Of a stretch of DNA of 64,000 bases, positions 43,201-50,237 are shown in pieces (positions within the stretch are counted from its first letter, which is position 1; the number at the start of each line of letters is the position of its first letter). A program made the translations under genes and the position numbers. The notes under the pieces are model-generated. The model saw nothing but the letters and a program-made list of their open reading frames with translations, was not told where the DNA came from and did no database searches. The stretch covers positions 29,298-93,297 of the forward strand of contig DATHMF010000027.1 in the NCBI GenBank assembly GCA_035487355.1, read 5' to 3'. Source of the stretch: Terriglobales bacterium (GTDB lineage Bacteria > Acidobacteriota > Terriglobia > Terriglobales > Acidobacteriaceae).

Positions 43201-44691
43201 ATGAACAACCCATTACAACCCAAAGACGAGCAATTGTTCACACTCACTTGCGACATCATGCAAGATGCTATTGCCTATATGGAGCGGCGAACCGCCGCCG
43301 GACGCTACATCCCCAAACATGATGACTGGCCTTCTCTCTCATGGACTGACGATGGGATGCCGGATTTTAGCTTTGCAGAATCCAACTTGCCGAACTACAC
43401 CGATTCCTTTGGCTTGGGATTGTTTGAGGCTTTCTCAGAAACGAAGGAAGGGATAAAAGGAGAAACTTACAAATGGGACGAGAAACCAGCGTTCCAGGCG
43501 TTGTTGGATTATGTTGAATCAGAACCGCAGATCCATAAGCACTTCTTTCCAATAAGCGACGCGGGAAACGGTCGGGGAAAGCTCGGTTTCTTCAAAAGCA
43601 GTGTCGAAGTGTTCATTAGCTCTCTCACGGAAGGGTATGTCCATAGATTTGGGTTTACCTTCGACCGAGGCAAGTTCCTGCAGGTGTATTTACCGCGCGA
43701 GAACGCCTTGGTTGAAGACCAGCTTGCGATAGAGATTTGGGTCCCCATCCTTCACCTGGCGTTCGGGGCCGATGAAATTGAATTGACGCCCGATGTCTCG
43801 GTCAGCCGAATGCCGGAAGATTTTCAACTGGCACGGGCCAGGCTCTTTCGAGGATCTGAAGAAATACAGCATGGAATTGTTCAAGCTGCCACCCACGCCC
43901 TCATTTTGAAAGACTACACGCTTCCCAATCTGGGCTATTTGACCAAGTTTGGGTCGTTTCTTAGTCCCTCAAGCCCTATCCTGGAAATCATCAATACTTT
44001 CTTTGCAGCCTTAAGAATGCTTATGGAGGCAAAAACCGGCTACGGGCAAATCCTTGTAGTGCCAATCGGCTGGGCTGGTTCTTACGTGGCTTCTCTGCCC
44101 GATCTGGAAGGGGTTGCGTTACGCAGATACCCGGCCGACCTCGGAGGAGAATTGGATAGAGCCATACCGGCACTGTCACTGGAACAGTTGAGCGCGGTGG
44201 GTGTCCTGTTTTCAAAAATCCTCAAACTGCAGGAACGCTCGGCCGGTCATCGCATGCAATTGGCTATCCGGCGCTTGAATAACTGCTTCTTGCGCGAAGA
44301 TGCGGAGGACGCGATTCTTGATGCAACCATCGCAATGGAGTTACTGCTGTCGGATGGAGATACGCAAGAAATCACGCACAAGCTTGCCCTGAGGATGGCG
44401 GCATTATCAAGCACAGTGCCGGATTATAAGCATGAGCCCGCTGCTGTGTTCAAGAATGTGAAAGCGCTATATCGTTTTCGTTCCGCCGTTGTGCAAGGCA
44501 ACCAGGAAAAAGCCAAAGAAGCCAGGGAAATCAAGCTGGACGACGGTACGATCATTCCTACAATCAAACTTGCTACAGATTATCTGGGCATGGCAGTTCG
44601 CGCGATTGCCCAACAACCTGAGTATTTCACGCCCCACAATATTGACGAGAAACTGCTGCTCAAGTTCATACCACCGCCGGAATTTGAATGA
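43201..44691 (+). CDS. HEPN (Apea-like) domain protein with Gln in place of the motif His
   Basis: 496 residues, cytoplasmic. The N-terminal 320 residues are unrecognised (DDGMPDFSFAESNLPNYTDS, GFTFDRGKFLQVYLP, LTPDVSVSRMPEDFQ). The C-terminal 140 match Apea-type HEPN: HRMQLAIRRLNNCFLREDAE, DAILDATIAMELLLSDGD, ITHKLALRMAALS, FKNVKALYRFRSAVVQG. HEPN RNases carry R-x4-6-H; here R427 is kept but the His position is Q432 (codon CAA, one change from CAC/CAT). HEPN proteins are usually RNases in phage defence or toxin systems; this one may be inactive or use another base. No partner antitoxin is adjacent. Weak ribosome binding site. Confidence 0.72.
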   Translation: MNNPLQPKDEQLFTLTCDIMQDAIAYMERRTAAGRYIPKHDDWPSLSWTDDGMPDFSFAESNLPNYTDSFGLGLFEAFSETKEGIKGETYKWDEKPAFQALLDYVESEPQIHKHFFPISDAGNGRGKLGFFKSSVEVFISSLTEGYVHRFGFTFDRGKFLQVYLPRENALVEDQLAIEIWVPILHLAFGADEIELTPDVSVSRMPEDFQLARARLFRGSEEIQHGIVQAATHALILKDYTLPNLGYLTKFGSFLSPSSPILEIINTFFAALRMLMEAKTGYGQILVVPIGWAGSYVASLPDLEGVALRRYPADLGGELDRAIPALSLEQLSAVGVLFSKILKLQERSAGHRMQLAIRRLNNCFLREDAEDAILDATIAMELLLSDGDTQEITHKLALRMAALSSTVPDYKHEPAAVFKNVKALYRFRSAVVQGNQEKAKEAREIKLDDGTIIPTIKLATDYLGMAVRAIAQQPEYFTPHNIDEKLLLKFIPPPEFE

Positions 44692-44741
44692 ACTGAGATT
44701 TATCTTTCACTTTCGAGTTTCTTATTCCCTAATCTCAATTT

Positions 44742-44790
44742 TGTCATCCCGAGCGTAGCCGCGCTTCGCGGCGGAGTCGAGGGATCTAGG
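44742..44790. repeat. GTCATCCTGAGC-type dispersed repeat, copy 2
   Basis: TGTCATCCCGAGCGTAGCCG, an inner hairpin CCGCG/CGCGG around CTT, then AGTCGAGGGATCT. Same family as 30737-30770. Lies between the HEPN gene and the Tat epimerase. Confidence 0.65.
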
Positions 44791-44852
44791 TTTTTCTCAG
44801 ACTTCTCAATCCTGCTGCCGCCGAATTCCAATTCCCGAACTCAGGTGATACT

Positions 44853-44905
44853 GCCGGCTGTCAGTTCCCCGTTTTTCTGAGTACCGAGTACTGGGTACTG
44901 TTCTT
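44853..44905. repeat. CTGAGTACCGAGTACTGGGT-type phrase next to a stop codon
   Basis: CTGTCAGTTCCCC, then CTGAGTACCGAGTACTGGGT and ACTGTTCTTTT, ending at the stop codon of the Tat-exported epimerase (44906). Heptad-like repetition (GAGTACC, GAGTACT, GGGTACT) is shared with other ACTGA-type phrases in gaps of this window, which also tend to abut stop codons. Confidence 0.6.
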
Positions 44906-45907
44906 TTAAACTTTCAAGGCTCCCACTTTTTCCAGTTGCTGCTTCATTCCGGCCCAGCTCTGGCGGCTCGATTCCTCCGGCGTGCCAGCGCCGTGCCAGT
45001 GGGTCTCAAGGCTGACGGCATGGCGATAACCATCATTCTTCAGCGCGCGGAACTGGCCAACCCAATCAATGATGCCCCGCCCCATGGCCTCCCATTTGTA
45101 TTGGCCGTCGGCTCCTTTGACTGCGTCTTTGCAGTGGCAATGGGCAATGCGATCTTTGGGCAAGAGATTATAGCCATCGGGATAGGGCACTTCATCGTGC
45201 GTAGCCGCATTGCCCGGGTCCCAGTTCAACATGAAATGAGCGGACTGCACCGCCGCCAGCAACTTCGCTGATTCGGCGCCGGTGGCGGTGTTGCATGAAG
45301 GCTCGTTTTCGAACATCAGGATTACGTCCTTCTTCCCTGCTTTGTTCGCGGCTTCGAGCAGCGTCTGATTCATGGCAGCGCGATAAGGAGTTTGGTCTTC
45401 AATGCGCCAAAAATCAAAACAGCGCACGCGGTCGGTCTTGAATTCCTTGGCCAGTGCGAGGCTGCGCTCCAGGACATCATCCTGCTGGTCGAAGGTAAAG
45501 TCCGCGTTGAACTGGTCATGCTTCTTTTTCGGGTCGGGGTTCGGGCTGTACTTGGATTTGGGCGCACCTGGCCAATCGGTTTTAAACAGCGGGCTGGCGA
45601 TATCGGTGACCCGCAGTTTGTTCTTCTCCAGGATGCGGCGGGCCTCAGCGACCTCTTTGGCATCGAGATTCACAATGTTCTTGTTCCACATGCCGCGCAA
45701 CTCAATCCATTGCATGCCGAATTCCTTCGACGCAACCTCGCACACATGGCCGAAATCCTGGCCGATCTCGTCGTTAATGACAGAGATTCGAAACGGCGAG
45801 AGCAGCGGACCCGATGCTGCATAAGCGGGAATTGATGGGAGAGCCGTTGCTGCGGCGGCAAAACCTAAGCTGGCAAGAAAATCACGACGGGAAAGACGAA
45901 ACGACAT
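44906..45907 (-). CDS. Tat-exported sugar isomerase/epimerase
   Basis: 333 residues. The N-terminus has a twin-arginine signal, SRRDFLASLGFAAAATALPS, ending near AYAAS. The rest is a close paralogue of 42165-43040: NDEIGQDFGHVCEVASKEF, WNKNIVNLDAKEVAEARRIL, FTFDQQDDVLERSLALAKEF, FMLNWDPGNAA, IAHCHCKDAV, HAVSLETHW keep the metal ligands. Tat export implies folding (with metal) in the cytoplasm before transport. AGGAGG lies 7 nt before the ATG. The pair probably arose by duplication, one copy acquiring a signal. Confidence 0.87.
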   Translation of the reverse strand: MSFRLSRRDFLASLGFAAAATALPSIPAYAASGPLLSPFRISVINDEIGQDFGHVCEVASKEFGMQWIELRGMWNKNIVNLDAKEVAEARRILEKNKLRVTDIASPLFKTDWPGAPKSKYSPNPDPKKKHDQFNADFTFDQQDDVLERSLALAKEFKTDRVRCFDFWRIEDQTPYRAAMNQTLLEAANKAGKKDVILMFENEPSCNTATGAESAKLLAAVQSAHFMLNWDPGNAATHDEVPYPDGYNLLPKDRIAHCHCKDAVKGADGQYKWEAMGRGIIDWVGQFRALKNDGYRHAVSLETHWHGAGTPEESSRQSWAGMKQQLEKVGALKV

Positions 45908-46228
45908 AGAAGATCCTCCTGGACGCTGAACATTGTAAACCCAACGGCCAGTTGCAAGTGTGGTAACTCAATTTTGTGGGGCACCTGAAGGGCGAACAAC
46001 CCCAAAGGGGTGACGTATTATAGCCCAGCGCTTCAGCGCTGGGGTGTTGGTGGGAAAATAAGCTCAGTCCCGTAAGAGACGACGCCGTTCTTTAACCCCG
46101 TGAAGATCAAATTCATTATCTCGGGGATTTATGAAACGCGCTCGTATGATGGGCCTCATGCCCAAAAGTCAACGGGAACTTTGTGCAGAGGCCCATCCTA
46201 AGCTTGTAGATCAAGAAATACTCAGAAA
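45908..46228. other. Intergenic region with dispersed hairpin repeat copy B
   Basis: 321 bases. The element 45975-46062 carries GGGGCACCTGAAGGGCG and CCCCAAAGGGGTGACGT, followed by TTATAGCCCAGCGCTTCAGC with perfect 8-bp arms CCCAGCGC (46024-46031)/GCGCTGGG (46036-46043). It resembles the TAGCCCA-hairpin skeleton at 9106 and 49670. A 39-codon plus-strand reading frame (46131-46250, ATG with GGGGA just upstream) is possible but unsupported. Confidence 0.6.
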
Positions 46229-46696
46229 TCAGTCAGACCAGGCAAGATAACCCGGGACAATGATTCCCACCAGAGGAACGATCAGCAAAATGCCCCACCA
46301 ACTGGGCTTGCCGCGGGCCTCGGCTACTGCCATCCAAACAATGATGAAGATGACAATGTTTACCAGAGGAATCAAACAGAGAAGTATCCACCAGATGGGT
46401 TTCTTGGCAATGTTCAGCAGCAGGATGCTGTTTATAATCGGAATCCACGCCATCCAGGCATTTTCCGTATGCGTCTTTTTGGCGATGGTCTGAAGAGCCA
46501 ATGACAGGTACACATAGAACGCCAAGCCTATGAGGGCGAACACCAGCAGAACACCACCCGCAAGCATAGTCTGCCCCGCTGTAGGTCCCTCATCCGAAGA
46601 TTGGGCCAGGAGCGCACCTGCAGGAAGCAGTACCGCAACTAAAGTCAAAACAGCCATACCCAGCCACATCAAACCACCACTTGCTCGTATTTTCAT
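46229..46696 (-). CDS. DUF5684-type membrane protein, 155 aa
   Basis: Start at ATG 46696, which has GAGGAGG about 6 nt upstream. Signal-like first TM (GMAVLTLVAVLLPAGALLAQ), then a TM (MLAGGVLLVFALIGLAFYVY) and the DUF5684 signature: LQTIAKKTHTENAWMAWIPI, INSILLLNIAKKPIWWILLC, LIPLVNIVIFIIVWMAVAEA, RGKPSWWGILLIVPLVGI. Polytopic inner-membrane protein of unknown function, often next to signal peptidase genes in other genomes; that neighbour is not present here. Confidence 0.85.
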   Translation of the reverse strand: MKIRASGGLMWLGMAVLTLVAVLLPAGALLAQSSDEGPTAGQTMLAGGVLLVFALIGLAFYVYLSLALQTIAKKTHTENAWMAWIPIINSILLLNIAKKPIWWILLCLIPLVNIVIFIIVWMAVAEARGKPSWWGILLIVPLVGIIVPGYLAWSD

Positions 46697-47051
46697 TCGA
46701 GTTCCTCCTCGGGAATTCTGATTTTGAAATTCTGGGCAGCCGACGGGGATGAGTATGCCCTCGTCAAACGACACAAATGAAACAAATACGAGCGCAGTTT
46801 TGTATTTCGGCTACTTACCTGCGCACTGTAGTCGAACCAACCGAGGATGTCAACGCAGTTTTGAGTTTTCGATTGTCACAGCAAAAATTGGGCCCCTCTT
46901 GGGCAACAAGGCACAGCGGTTGCGTCCGCGCAGGTTTCAGGATATTGTTGCCGTTCGCTATTTCTCATTCGTTCGCGAACGGCAATGCACGAGTGCATTT
47001 GTGTCTCTCACAACCACAATGAAGATGCGCGGAGAAAATACCGGCGAAAAC

Positions 47052-48170
47052 ATGTGCGCCATTTACGTAGACATGGGCACTACGAATACGCGGGGCTGGC
47101 TCATGTGTGGCAGCGAAGTTATTGCCCGGGGTAGCAAACCCGTGGGCGTGCGCGATACTGCGCGCGATGGATCGAAGAAGCGGATCCATGACGGGCTGCG
47201 CGAGATGATTGAGGCCCTGCGCGCCCAGGTCAAGACTACGTCAAAGACTACTTTAAAGGCTGTTTCCAAAACCGCTGTTACCAAATTGAGCGCCCCAGCG
47301 TGCATTGCCGCTACCGGAATGATCAGCTCTCCGCTCGGACTTGCGGAAGTGCCGCACGTAGGGGCACCCGCCGGAATGGTAGAGATCGCTGCAGCTTCAA
47401 AGTGGTTTCAATTTCCCGAAGTAACCGATCTTCCTGTGTTGCTTGTCCCCGGAGTGCGCTCAGGGCCGGCGCACGCAGGCTTCGCTCCCGATTCGATTCA
47501 TACCGCGGATGTAATGCGTGGAGAGGAAACCCTGTGCACGGGATTGAGCGCGTTAGGTTACGTTGAGCCCTCAGCGGTGGTGCTGAACCTGGGATCACAC
47601 TGGAAGGCAATACAACTGGACGCCGAAGGACGCATCGCATCCAGCATCACCTCCCTTTCGGGCGAACTCATTCACGCCGCCCAGACGCAGACCATCCTCG
47701 CCAGTTCGGTGCCTCAGGAACGTGTGACCAGGATCTCGGAGCCGTGGAAAGCGGCCGGCATGAGAGAGCAGCGCCGCTCAGGTCTGGCGCGTGCATTGTT
47801 CTCGGTCCGTCTGCTGGGACTTGCCAGCCAAGGCACGCCGGAAGACAGGCTCTCGTTCTTGATTGGGGCTTTTATTGCGTCCGATATGGATGCGCTCATC
47901 TCCCGCCGTGTGTTATCGCACGATACCCCGGTTGTGATTGTTGGAAGTGCAGCATTGTCGGAAGCCTGGCGCAGCGCTCTCGCCGCAATGTCAGTCTCCG
48001 CAACCGTGCTTTCTGTCCCCGAAACCGAAGACGCATTGCTGACCGGGTTAAGATGCACCCTGGAAAAATGCTTAATTACGAAGGACACAAAGAAATCTTT
48101 CACCACGGAGGCACAGAGACACAGAGGAAAACTTAAAAGGTCCGCGAAAAAGGCAAAAAAGAAGTCCTGA
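47052..48170 (+). CDS. dgoK: 2-dehydro-3-deoxygalactonokinase, with repeat-derived C-terminal tail
   Basis: Start taken at ATG 47052 because MCAIYVDMGTTNTRGWLM aligns with the usual N-terminus; ATG 47019 is an alternative and neither has a good ribosome binding site. DgoK landmarks: VDMGTTNTRGW (phosphate loop), CIAATGMISSPLGLAEVPHV, VLLVPGVRSG, VMRGEETLCTGL, VVLNLGSHWKAIQLD, FLIGAFIASDMDAL. It phosphorylates 2-keto-3-deoxygalactonate. The Lys-rich segment KTTSKTTLKAVSKTA is an insertion. The last ~30 residues, including FTTEAQRHRG, come from a dispersed DNA repeat (48080-48127). Upstream of the transporter by 26 nt, same strand. Confidence 0.87.
   Translation: MCAIYVDMGTTNTRGWLMCGSEVIARGSKPVGVRDTARDGSKKRIHDGLREMIEALRAQVKTTSKTTLKAVSKTAVTKLSAPACIAATGMISSPLGLAEVPHVGAPAGMVEIAAASKWFQFPEVTDLPVLLVPGVRSGPAHAGFAPDSIHTADVMRGEETLCTGLSALGYVEPSAVVLNLGSHWKAIQLDAEGRIASSITSLSGELIHAAQTQTILASSVPQERVTRISEPWKAAGMREQRRSGLARALFSVRLLGLASQGTPEDRLSFLIGAFIASDMDALISRRVLSHDTPVVIVGSAALSEAWRSALAAMSVSATVLSVPETEDALLTGLRCTLEKCLITKDTKKSFTTEAQRHRGKLKRSAKKAKKKS
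48080..48127 (+). repeat. CACAGAGGCACAGAG-type repeat inside the end of dgoK
   Basis: AAGGACACAAAGAAATCTTT followed by CACCACGGAGGCACAGAGAC and ACAGAGG. Related phrases in intergenic positions: 29521-29550, 32340-32376 and 39229-39262. In frame it encodes KDTKKSFTTEAQRHRG, the familiar translated form of this repeat. Confidence 0.8.
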
Positions 48171-48196
48171 AAAAGAAAGAAAAAGAAATTAATGAT

Positions 48197-49507
48197 ATGA
48201 GCAGCCAGAGCCTGGGTGAAACCGTAACTACAACTTCTGTTGCTGAGAGTGCGCGTCGGCGCATTGCGCGCCGGCTGCTTCCCTATCTCTTCTTCCTCTA
48301 TATCATTGCTTACCTTGACCGCGTCAACCTCAGCTATGCCTCTCTGGAGATGAGTGGCGCCTTGGGTTTCACCGCTGAAATCATAGGGTTTGGCGCAGGC
48401 ATCTTCTTCATAGGCTATTTCCTGCTGGAGATCCCAGGCGCCATCCTGGTAGAGCGCTGGAGCGCCCGCGCCTGGATTGCGCGCATCATGATCTCCTGGG
48501 GCATCGTTGCCATGTTGACCGGCTTCGTGCATACAGCGCATCAGTTTTACACCATACGCTTTCTCCTGGGAGCATCAGAGGCCGGGTTCTTTCCGGGGAT
48601 CGTCGTCTATCTTAGCCATTGGTTTCGTTACGAAGACCGCGCCAAAGCGATGGCCATGTTCATGGCGGCGCAGTCCATCTCTAACATTATCGGCTCGCCT
48701 GTTTCCGGATTGCTGCTCGGCATCAACTGGCTGGGCCTGGCAGGCTGGCGTTGGTTGTTCATCCTGGAAGGGATACCGGCAGTCCTGTTCGGCATAGTCA
48801 CTATCTTCTATCTCACGGATCGGCCCCATCAGGCGAAATGGCTGCTCGAAGACGAGAAACAATGGATTTCAACGGAGCTGGAGCAAGAGAAGAAGGCGAA
48901 AGAAACAGTACGTTCCTACAGCGTTTGGGATGCTCTGCGGCAACCGGAGGTAATCCTCCTGTCGCTGGCCTTGTTTTTTATGGCGGGTGCAGTTTATGGT
49001 TTTAACTTCTGGTTGCCGACGATCATCAAGAAGCTCTCCGGACACTCCAATCTGTTTGTAACCACGGTAAGCGCTCTTCCCTACTGCATTGGGCTCATCG
49101 CCACACTGCTGGTCGGTTGGTCATCCGACCGCACCAAGGAACGCCGCTGGCATGCTGCACTATGCATGATCATTGCTAGTCTTGGGCTGGGATTGAGCGT
49201 GATATCGCACAGGACAGATTTGGCGGTACTGATGTTTTGTCTGGCCGCGGTCGGCATGTATGGTTATCTGTCAGCATTTTGGTCGCTGCCCTCCAGCTTT
49301 CTGACGGGAACCGCGGCAGCCGCTTCCATTGGACTGATTAACTCCGTCGGCAATCTGGGCGGCTTTTTCGGTCCATACGCCGTGGGATACATAAGCAAAA
49401 AAACGCATGGTTTTACCACAGGCGTGCTTTGCCTTTCCGCGTCGGCTTTGATGGCGGGCGTGTTGGTGTTGTTGCTGCGCAGGTCGAAACCAGAAGCCAA
49501 GACTTAG
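48197..49507 (+). CDS. MFS transporter, anion:cation symporter (ACS) family
   Basis: 436 residues, 12 membrane segments. ACS features: FLYIIAYLDRVNLSYASLEM in TM1, FFIGYFLLEIPGAILVERW with the MFS loop, GASEAGFFPGIVVYLSHWF, LTDRPHQAKWLLEDEKQWI in the central loop, and SSFLTGTAAAASIGLINSVG in TM11. Family members import sugar acids such as galactonate, glucarate or tartrate by proton symport. It follows dgoK by 26 nt and precedes an aldonate dehydratase, so uptake of an aldonate or keto-deoxy aldonate is the likely role. Ribosome binding site is poor. Confidence 0.9.
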   Translation: MSSQSLGETVTTTSVAESARRRIARRLLPYLFFLYIIAYLDRVNLSYASLEMSGALGFTAEIIGFGAGIFFIGYFLLEIPGAILVERWSARAWIARIMISWGIVAMLTGFVHTAHQFYTIRFLLGASEAGFFPGIVVYLSHWFRYEDRAKAMAMFMAAQSISNIIGSPVSGLLLGINWLGLAGWRWLFILEGIPAVLFGIVTIFYLTDRPHQAKWLLEDEKQWISTELEQEKKAKETVRSYSVWDALRQPEVILLSLALFFMAGAVYGFNFWLPTIIKKLSGHSNLFVTTVSALPYCIGLIATLLVGWSSDRTKERRWHAALCMIIASLGLGLSVISHRTDLAVLMFCLAAVGMYGYLSAFWSLPSSFLTGTAAAASIGLINSVGNLGGFFGPYAVGYISKKTHGFTTGVLCLSASALMAGVLVLLLRRSKPEAKT

Positions 49508-49669
49508 CCAGGACTTAGAAGTTAAATGGACTCTGCTAACATCACGTCCTGAATACAACGATTCTGGTTTCGTCACCAAGGTCCAGGCCCGAAGGGCCGG
49601 CTAGGTAACCCAGGGCATAACCTGGCTTATTCATGAGGTACTCGATGATGACAGCAAAACGACACACCA

Positions 49670-49755
49670 GCGCCGGAGGCGCGGCGGAGAATTTAGCCCA
49701 GCCCGAAGGGCTGGGGTAGCTTAAAAAGAAACCCGAGCCCCGGAGGGGCGACACG
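49670..49755. repeat. Dispersed GC-rich hairpin repeat, copy C
   Basis: CGCCGGAGGCGCGGCGGAGA, ATTTAGCCCA, hairpin GCCC-GAA-GGGC, TGGGGTAGCTTAAAAAGAAA, CCCGAGCCCCGGAGGGGCGA CACG. The same order of blocks occurs at 9106-9210 with different stem sequence but the same GAA loop. Confidence 0.8.
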
Positions 49756-49830
49756 TTAGGATGTCAGAAAATCCAAACTGAAAATGGCTTTGGAAGCGGT
49801 TGCGGAAAACTTTGGGTGTCAGAAGATGAT

Positions 49831-49851
49831 TTGATATCAATCTGGTACCAA
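49831..49851. repeat. Imperfect inverted repeat TTGATATCA / TGGTACCAA
   Basis: TTGATATCA (49831-49839), spacer ATC, TGGTACCAA (49843-49851); same half-site length and spacing as the perfect repeat at 32383-32403. Confidence 0.5.
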
Positions 49852-50237
49852 ATTATTGTTTTTTGAGAAACTGTCGCTCATAATTTTCCAGAGAGCATTG
49901 TGTAGAACACGAGCGCCAAGGCGTAGCGATGAACTATAGCGATTCCATAAATTACCGTATCTACTACCGTGGAAGATCGGGCCTTTTCAGCCCGCCCCGG
50001 CGTACCGTGGAGCCAGCGTTGAGGTCCAAAACAAACGGGCTTCAGCCCCGGCGCCGCTCAGATACACCGATGCTGGAATTGCTTTAGAATCTCGACACTC
50101 GCCAGCTAGTGTCGTGTTATTTGCTGTTATATCTTTTTGAATGAAGGACTTAAGACCTGTGTTGACTGTTGAGCAAGTGGGTATCACCTGAACCCAGAAA
50201 ACAGAAGGCGATTGATCTTTTCGGAGGATAGGGGTTT

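Larger units (their letters stand above)
49508..50237. other. Gene-free 730-bp gap with dispersed repeats
   Basis: Contains the hairpin repeat copy C (49670-49755), the inverted repeat TTGATATCA/TGGTACCAA (49831-49851) and a GC-rich stretch 49985-50050 (CCCGCCCCGGCG and GGGCTTCAGCCCCGGCG with a 5-bp palindrome around TTCA). The rest up to the dehydratase start is AT-rich leader with GGAGG at 50222-50226. The gap separates the transporter from the dehydratase, so these are likely separate transcripts. Confidence 0.6.

Noticed and set aside
46131..46250. 39-codon plus-strand frame with GGGGA before the ATG
   Set aside because: Short, without recognisable pattern, and runs into the end of the convergent DUF5684 gene; not enough support.
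47714..48541. 275-codon minus-strand frame spanning the end of dgoK and the MFS start
   Set aside because: Crosses two real genes in antisense and contains the Phe-rich translation of the repeat.
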